Source: an uncultured Prevotella sp.
GTDB lineage: Bacteria > Bacteroidota > Bacteroidia > Bacteroidales > Bacteroidaceae
NCBI GenBank assembly: GCA_900546605.1
Contig: URDV01000051.1
Coordinates: 1-11,271 of the forward strand
Length of the DNA: 11,271 bases
Reading direction: 5' to 3'
Of this stretch, positions 6,867-11,271 are shown piece by piece. Positions within the stretch are counted from its first letter, which is position 1. Every line of letters starts with the position of its first letter. Made by a program: the position numbers and the translations under genes. The notes beneath the pieces were generated by a model. That model saw only the letters and a list, made by a program, of their open reading frames with translations. It was not told the origin of the DNA and ran no database searches.

Positions 6867-7979
6867 TTATTGAACAACGCGTCCGTTAGAGTATTCGCCC
6901 TGCTTGGTTACGTTGCCGTTTGCGTCATATTCTTTATATTTACCGTGTTTTAACCCTTCGCGGTAGGTACAATCAATGCGTGTGCCATCGGCACGTATTT
7001 CAACGGAGCGACCATCACGTTTGCCCTCGCGAAACAGCCCCTTAAAGCGGCCTCCGTTGGCATATCGTAGTGTTCCCTCTCCATCCATGTGGTTTTCTTT
7101 CCACTCACCATTGTACTCATCACCATTTTTCCATTTATAAACGCCATGACCATGCATCATGTTGCTCTTCCATTGTCCCGTATAGGTAGCAACTCCTTTC
7201 CATTGAAAAGTGCCTTGGCCATTTTGTTCACCATTAAGAAAGGTGCCTACGTAGGTATCGCCATTGGCAAAGCGAAAGGTTCCTTCACCCGTACGTTCAC
7301 CCATTTGGTATTGTCCTTCGTAAACGTCACCATTGCGGAATTTGTATATGCCACGTCCGTCTTGCATATCGTCTTTCCATTCGCCATTATAGTAATCACC
7401 ATCAGCATAGATGTAGGTGCCACGTCCGTTGCGTTGGTTCTTAGCCCATCCTCCTTCATATTTTGAACCATCGTTCCAGTCGAATATGCCTTTTCCATCT
7501 TTTTGGTCGTTGAGCCAATCACCCTTGTAGTATGCGCCACTTTTATAGGTATATGTGCCTTTGCCATTGCGTACATCGTCTTTCCATTGACCATCGTACA
7601 CATCGCCATTGTAATAATACATTTTACCAATACCCTCTTTGTGGTTGCGATACCAAGTGCCTACATAGCGGTTGTTGTTAACAGCATAGTAGGTGCCTTT
7701 GCCATTACGCTCGTTTTTGGTCCAGTTGCCTTCATAGCGTGAACCATCAGCCTCGGTAAATGTGCCTTCGCCTTGGCGCATGCCTTTTACAAATGAGCCT
7801 TCGTAGGTGTCGCCGTTATTATATTGAACACGACCTTTACCACCTGGTTTGCCACCCATTAATTCGCCAGTGTAGATGCCACCATCTTTTAAGGTGACAG
7901 ATCCGACTACAATCTTTTGTGCTGAAATGGTGGTGAGCGACAACAAAGTCATCAAGGCCATTAAATATAATCTTTGCAT
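6867..7979 (-). CDS. Exported MORN-repeat protein
   Basis: A 370-residue protein of unknown function. Residues 1-20 form a signal peptide (basic MQR, hydrophobic core, SA-Q cleavage site) without a lipobox cysteine, so it should be released into the periplasm or carried further out. From residue 33 there are 13 consecutive 23-residue MORN units (33-331), each built on the pattern GDxYxGxW....RxGxGxYxxxx. A fourteenth, degenerate unit (332-354) follows, and a tail (GNVTKQGEYSNG) resembles the MORN_2 variant. There is no catalytic domain: the protein is signal peptide plus repeats. MORN repeats form elongated beta-hairpin ribbons, usually for membrane lipid or protein contact, so a scaffold role is an inference. 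It lies between kdsB and glgB with 17- and 23-base gaps, in an apparent envelope/polysaccharide operon. Its repeat structure produces misleading long frames on both strands. Confidence 0.9.
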   Translation of the reverse strand: MQRLYLMALMTLLSLTTISAQKIVVGSVTLKDGGIYTGELMGGKPGGKGRVQYNNGDTYEGSFVKGMRQGEGTFTEADGSRYEGNWTKNERNGKGTYYAVNNNRYVGTWYRNHKEGIGKMYYYNGDVYDGQWKDDVRNGKGTYTYKSGAYYKGDWLNDQKDGKGIFDWNDGSKYEGGWAKNQRNGRGTYIYADGDYYNGEWKDDMQDGRGIYKFRNGDVYEGQYQMGERTGEGTFRFANGDTYVGTFLNGEQNGQGTFQWKGVATYTGQWKSNMMHGHGVYKWKNGDEYNGEWKENHMDGEGTLRYANGGRFKGLFREGKRDGRSVEIRADGTRIDCTYREGLKHGKYKEYDANGNVTKQGEYSNGRVVQ

Positions 7980-7987
7980 GATAAAAT

Positions 7988-7993
7988 TCCTCT
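7988..7993 (-). promoter_or_regulatory. Shine-Dalgarno site of the MORN gene
   Basis: On the minus strand AGAGGA lies eight bases before the ATG at 7979. It is the clearest Shine-Dalgarno match in the window, whereas the other starts have weak or A-rich leaders as usual in Bacteroidota. It supports this start codon and suggests independent ribosome loading just after the kdsB stop, only five bases away. Confidence 0.65.
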
Positions 7994-7997
7994 TAGT

Positions 7998-8750
7998 TTA
8001 TTTTTGATGTTTCAAAAAGTCTTCTGCACGTAGTAAGTCTTGTGGCGTGTCAATGCCAATGGTTTCAACATCAGTAGTACCTACTTTAATTCGTAAACCA
8101 GCTTGTAGCCAGCGTAGTTGCTCTAATGACTCGCACTGTTCCAAATTGCCTTGTGGCATGGCCGTAATTCGTTTGAGAGCCTCTGCTCGGTAGGCATATA
8201 GTCCAATATGCTTAAGGTATGTGTGGTGTTGGGGCCAGTCTGCGCGGTCAATGCCTCGTAGGTAAGGAATAACACTACGTGAAAAGTAGAGTGCATAGCC
8301 ATCATTGCTTACAACAACTTTAGGACTATTAGGATTTTCAATTTGCTCAATGGGAGTGTCATGCGTAAAAGGCTTTACAAGTGTTGCTATTTCGGTATTT
8401 GCATCATTAAAGCAGTCCATAATAGTGTGTAATTGTGAAGGGGCTATAAAAGGCTCGTCACCTTGCACGTTTACTACGACATCAGCATCAGCGCCCATTT
8501 TGCAGAATGCTTCGTAACAGCGATCCGTACCACTCCGGTGAGATGTTGAGGTCATAATGGCTTTTCCGCCAAAGCGTTCAACTTCATTAAAGATGCGTTC
8601 GTCATCAGTTGCTACACACAATAGTGGGAACACTTGTGCAACACGTTCGTACACGCGTTGTATGATTGTTTTTCCTCCCAACACGGCCAAAGGTTTGGCT
8701 GGGAAACGTGTTGAAGCATAACGTGCTGGGATGATTGCCATAAATTTCAT
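7998..8750 (-). CDS. kdsB: 3-deoxy-manno-octulosonate cytidylyltransferase (CMP-Kdo synthetase)
   Basis: Cytosolic enzyme that joins Kdo to CMP using CTP, activating it for attachment to lipid A in lipopolysaccharide synthesis. At 250 residues it has the normal family length. The nucleotide-binding loop IPARYASTRFPAKPL is at 7-21; HRSGTDR is at 71-77; NVQGDEP carries magnesium-binding Asp98; NPNSPKVV and HIGLYAYR are the mid-domain substrate motifs; and IDTPQDL near the end carries Asp234, equivalent to the second metal ligand. The start at 8750 is forced by the conserved N-terminus (MKFMAIIPAR). It is 93 bases downstream of mrcA and 18 bases upstream of the MORN start, so it is probably cotranscribed at least with the latter. 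Its presence implies a Gram-negative, Kdo-containing envelope. Confidence 0.97.
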   Translation of the reverse strand: MKFMAIIPARYASTRFPAKPLAVLGGKTIIQRVYERVAQVFPLLCVATDDERIFNEVERFGGKAIMTSTSHRSGTDRCYEAFCKMGADADVVVNVQGDEPFIAPSQLHTIMDCFNDANTEIATLVKPFTHDTPIEQIENPNSPKVVVSNDGYALYFSRSVIPYLRGIDRADWPQHHTYLKHIGLYAYRAEALKRITAMPQGNLEQCESLEQLRWLQAGLRIKVGTTDVETIGIDTPQDLLRAEDFLKHQK

Positions 8751-8769
8751 AACTTTCTATTTGTATGTT

Positions 8770-8829
8770 TAAAGAATGGGCTATTCAGAATGTGGCATGG
8801 GCTATGTGCTGATGTGCAAGCATTCTTTA
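8770..8829. repeat. Inverted repeat between mrcA and kdsB
   Basis: Perfect 9-base arms (8770-8778 TAAAGAATG and 8821-8829) are separated by 42 bases that also hold a 9-base direct repeat ATGGGCTAT (8776-8784 and 8797-8805). It fills most of the 93-base gap between mrcA and kdsB. No T-run follows on the minus strand, so it is not a clear terminator. It may be a leader structure of kdsB or chance. Confidence 0.3.
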
Positions 8830-8843
8830 TTAGCTCAAGCTTG

Positions 8844-11231
8844 TTATTCAAAATATTTTTCGCCTACGGGTTTACTTTTGACTTTGGTTGCTGGTTCTGA
8901 TGGCTCTGTGGCAGAAGTTTCGTTATCACTCTCGTTGTCATTACTTTGTCCGCCATGGTGTGTGCCCGAGTGATGTTGTGTGGGAGTTGCCATTGAAGCT
9001 GGTTTGTCAAAATCGCGATCGGGGTCGTAGCCTAATGTTTTGTCAGCATAAACGCGGCGCATGTATAAAGCCCATACGGGAAGTGCTGAGGCAGAACCTT
9101 GCCCTAAAGCCATTGAGTTGAAGTGAATGTCGCGCTCATCACCACCCACCCAAACGGCTGTGATTAATTGTGGAACGCATCCCACAAACCATCCGTCAGA
9201 GTTATTGTTGGTTGTACCTGTTTTTCCTGCTATAGGACCTTTCATGTCATAGGCAGAGCGTAAACGTCGGCCTGTGCCTTGGTCTATTACGGCTTTCATC
9301 ATGTCAATCATGTTATAGGCCGTCTCTTCACTATAAACTTCATTCGTACGAGGTGAAAATTCTGCTACTATGTTACCCTCGCTGTCTTCAATGCGAGTGA
9401 CAAGTAGAGGTGCGCGTCGAATGCCTTTTTCAACAAAGGCGGTGTAGGCAGAGGCCAATTCTGCTGCGGTTATGTCGCAAGTACCTAAGCACAAGGGTAG
9501 TGAAGGCTGCATGTTGTCATTAGCAACTCCTAAGGCATGTAAGTCTCGAACAAGACCTTGCCCTGTGGGGTCTATTTGGTACATCAAACCTGCTGTTACC
9601 CAGTTGTTTGAACGACTTAAACCCCATTTGAGTGTGACGTGTGCGCCATATGAAGCACGACTACTATTGCGTGGACACCATCCTCCGTAGCTACGTTGCA
9701 CATTTAAAATGGTGGAGTTGGGAGTCATGCCTCCTTGTAGTCCCATGGCATAAACAAAAGGTTTCATGGTTGAACCAATTTGTCTACGTCCGACCATGGC
9801 CATATCGTATTGGAAATGTGAAAAGTCAGGGCCACCTACATAGGCTTTGATTTGTCCTGTCATGGGGTCAATTGACACCAATGATGAGCGTAAGAACTTT
9901 TTGTAGTATAGAATAGAGTCAATAGGTGTCATGGTCATGTCCACTTCACCACGATAGGTAAACACCGTCATGGGCACTTTGGTGTGAAAAGCTTTGTCTA
10001 TTTCCTCTTCAGTAGCTCCAGATGCCTTCATCATTCTATAGCGGTCAGATTGATGAATGGCTCGTTTTATACGTCGCTTTACGTTGCTTCGCGATAAGTC
10101 GGCACTATAAGGGAAGTTAGGCGAAGAACGTCGCTCCGCTTCAAACTTTGGCTGTAGGTTTTTACCTACTTGTGCGTATACAGCTTGCTCAGCGTATTGC
10201 TGCATACGTGAATCAATGGTGGTGTACACTTTTAATCCATCGGTGTAGATGTCATAATTACTACCATCACGTTTTTGATTCTTTTTACACCAACCATATA
10301 AGGGGTCGTTGGCCCACATTAATGAGTCCTCGTAGAATTGTTGACGTTGCCAATCATGATAATTCGCAGGGTCGGGTTTATCGGCCATCATGATGCGACG
10401 CAAGTATTCGCGCACATAGGCACCCATACCTTCTTTATGATCAACGCGATGAAAGTTAAGCTTTAATGGTTCTTCGCTTAATGTGGCATATTCAGTTTCA
10501 GAGAGTTTGCCAGCTTTCACCATTTGTTGCATCACCACATTACGACGCTCGCGACAACGCTCGGGGTCACGAACGGGATTGAAGTAAGATGGATTTTTGC
10601 ACATACCTACTAAGGTGGCGCATTCGGTTAATGTAAGGTCTTTGGGTGATTTGCCAAAATATACGTTAGCTGCTGTTTTTATACCAACGGCATTGTGTAA
10701 AAAGTCAAAGTAGTTGAGGTAAAGTGTTAGAATTTCCTCTTTTGTGTAGTGACGTTCAAGTTCAACTGCGATAACCCATTCTACAGGCTTTTGCATGAGT
10801 CGTTGCATAGTTGACTCAGCCGATGAAGAGTAAAGCTGTTTGGCTAATTGCTGTGTAATGGTGCTACCACCACCAGCCTCTTTGCGACCCAATACGCCTC
10901 GTTTAATAACGGCACGTGCAACGGCACGCACATCAATGCCTGAATGTTCGTAAAAGCGCTCATCTTCAGTTGAAACAAGTGCATCAAACATGTAAGGTGA
11001 TATGTTGTCATACCCTACGAAAACACGGTTCTCGTTACGTGACCATGTACCCATTAATCGTCCATCGGCGCTAATAACTTGTGAGGCATATTTACTGATG
11101 GGGCTTTGCAATTCGTCAATAGGAGGCATGTAGCCTATCCATCCACGTTCAACGCAGAATATAAATAACAGGCCTATGGCAATTAGGGCAAGGTATGATC
11201 CCCAAAGTATTTTTATTGCTTTTTTTCTCAT
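8844..11231 (-). CDS. mrcA: Bifunctional penicillin-binding protein 1A (class A PBP)
   Basis: Inner-membrane enzyme with its domains in the periplasm; it polymerises glycan strands from lipid II and cross-links their peptides. The 795 residues start with a basic MRKK and a single membrane helix (~8-27). The GT51 glycosyltransferase follows at ~65-250 with catalytic Glu89 in TEDERFYEHSG, then GGGSTITQQLAKQLY and KEEILTLYLN. A linker precedes the transpeptidase at ~440-740: nucleophile Ser487 in GSTMKP, Ser541-Asn542-Asn543 as the SxN motif, and KTGTT with Lys670. All catalytic motifs are intact. The last ~50 residues are a low-complexity His, Asp/Glu, Ser and Thr-rich tail ending in a basic segment. 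The start at 11231 places the membrane helix at the N-terminus; only 40 bases remain upstream, so the promoter may lie outside. It is the first visible gene of the minus-strand cluster. Alternative symbols for this family are ponA or pbp1A. Confidence 0.95.
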   Translation of the reverse strand: MRKKAIKILWGSYLALIAIGLLFIFCVERGWIGYMPPIDELQSPISKYASQVISADGRLMGTWSRNENRVFVGYDNISPYMFDALVSTEDERFYEHSGIDVRAVARAVIKRGVLGRKEAGGGSTITQQLAKQLYSSSAESTMQRLMQKPVEWVIAVELERHYTKEEILTLYLNYFDFLHNAVGIKTAANVYFGKSPKDLTLTECATLVGMCKNPSYFNPVRDPERCRERRNVVMQQMVKAGKLSETEYATLSEEPLKLNFHRVDHKEGMGAYVREYLRRIMMADKPDPANYHDWQRQQFYEDSLMWANDPLYGWCKKNQKRDGSNYDIYTDGLKVYTTIDSRMQQYAEQAVYAQVGKNLQPKFEAERRSSPNFPYSADLSRSNVKRRIKRAIHQSDRYRMMKASGATEEEIDKAFHTKVPMTVFTYRGEVDMTMTPIDSILYYKKFLRSSLVSIDPMTGQIKAYVGGPDFSHFQYDMAMVGRRQIGSTMKPFVYAMGLQGGMTPNSTILNVQRSYGGWCPRNSSRASYGAHVTLKWGLSRSNNWVTAGLMYQIDPTGQGLVRDLHALGVANDNMQPSLPLCLGTCDITAAELASAYTAFVEKGIRRAPLLVTRIEDSEGNIVAEFSPRTNEVYSEETAYNMIDMMKAVIDQGTGRRLRSAYDMKGPIAGKTGTTNNNSDGWFVGCVPQLITAVWVGGDERDIHFNSMALGQGSASALPVWALYMRRVYADKTLGYDPDRDFDKPASMATPTQHHSGTHHGGQSNDNESDNETSATEPSEPATKVKSKPVGEKYFE

Positions 11232-11256
11232 GAATATTATTAAAGTGAAAGCACTT

Positions 11257-11269
11257 GCCTATGATAGGC
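11257..11269. repeat. Short palindrome upstream of mrcA
   Basis: GCCTA (11257-11261) and TAGGC (11265-11269) are perfect complements around a three-base loop, at the contig's right edge, 26 bases before the mrcA start. A second short palindrome (AAGTG around AAAG, then CACTT) lies next to it at about 11243-11256. These could be the end of an upstream terminator or a leader structure, but too little flanking sequence is available. Confidence 0.25.
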
Positions 11270-11271
11270 GA

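Noticed and set aside
7089..7742. Open frames of 60-127 codons on both strands inside the MORN gene
   Set aside because: They are by-products of the 69-base periodic repeat, which keeps other frames free of stops. Their translations are repetitive images of the MORN sequence without any independent features.
6867..7979. CRISPR array or tandem DNA repeat, because of the regular 69-base periodicity
   Set aside because: The periodicity is at protein level, the units are divergent in DNA, there are no constant repeats with unique spacers, and the frame codes a clear MORN protein.
8776..8973. 65-codon plus-strand frame in the mrcA-kdsB gap and over the mrcA end
   Set aside because: Most of it is antisense to the PBP1A tail; the Ser-Leu repetition mirrors the low-complexity Asp/Glu/Asn-rich coding sequence, and no ribosome site is visible.
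1..11271. Mobile elements, phage genes, tRNA or rRNA genes, defence or secretion systems
   Set aside because: No transposase, integrase, tRNA-like cloverleaf, rRNA segment or recognisable defence gene is seen; all long frames are accounted for by housekeeping or envelope genes.

Overview
The window looks like an assembled contig fragment from a member of the Bacteroidota, most likely the order Bacteroidales and plausibly a Prevotella-like genus. The reasons are the roughly 40-45% GC appearance, a lipoprotein signal followed by an acidic MKDDD-type surface-export signature, mostly absent or A-rich Shine-Dalgarno sites, a eukaryote-like GH13_8 branching enzyme, and the bimodular PBP1A and DnaB types typical of that group. 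The genus is an inference. The first 13 bases are the 3' end of a standard Illumina adapter rather than genome, so the left edge is an assembly or trimming artefact.

Left half, plus strand (14-4509): the 5'-truncated pepD gene for the M20 aminoacyl-histidine dipeptidase; a 201-base intergenic stretch with a long imperfect palindrome (probable pepD terminator) and a second small hairpin; a predicted surface-exposed lipoprotein with a right-handed beta-helix; a short spacer with a hairpin and a candidate Bacteroidota -7 element; and dnaB, the replicative helicase, with a proline-rich C-terminal tail.

Middle (4510-4764): a 255-base convergent intergenic region with three stem-loops. One is placed to stop dnaB, one to stop glgB, and a perfect 23-bp inverted repeat with a 4-base loop could stop both.

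Right half, minus strand (11231 down to 4765): a probable envelope and storage-polysaccharide gene cluster read in the order mrcA-type PBP1A, kdsB, a secreted MORN-repeat protein, then glgB. The last three are separated by only 17-23 bases and are probably one transcript. mrcA lies 93 bases upstream of kdsB and may be part of it. The cluster joins peptidoglycan synthesis (PBP1A), CMP-Kdo formation for lipopolysaccharide (KdsB), an exported MORN protein of unknown role, and glycogen branching (GlgB).

This is largely an ordinary chromosomal core region. I see no mobile element, CRISPR array, RNA gene, toxin-antitoxin pair or defence system. The points most worth a second look are the adapter remnant, the two strong palindromes, the exported 13-unit MORN protein in an envelope operon, and the predicted surface lipoprotein with a G7 tract.
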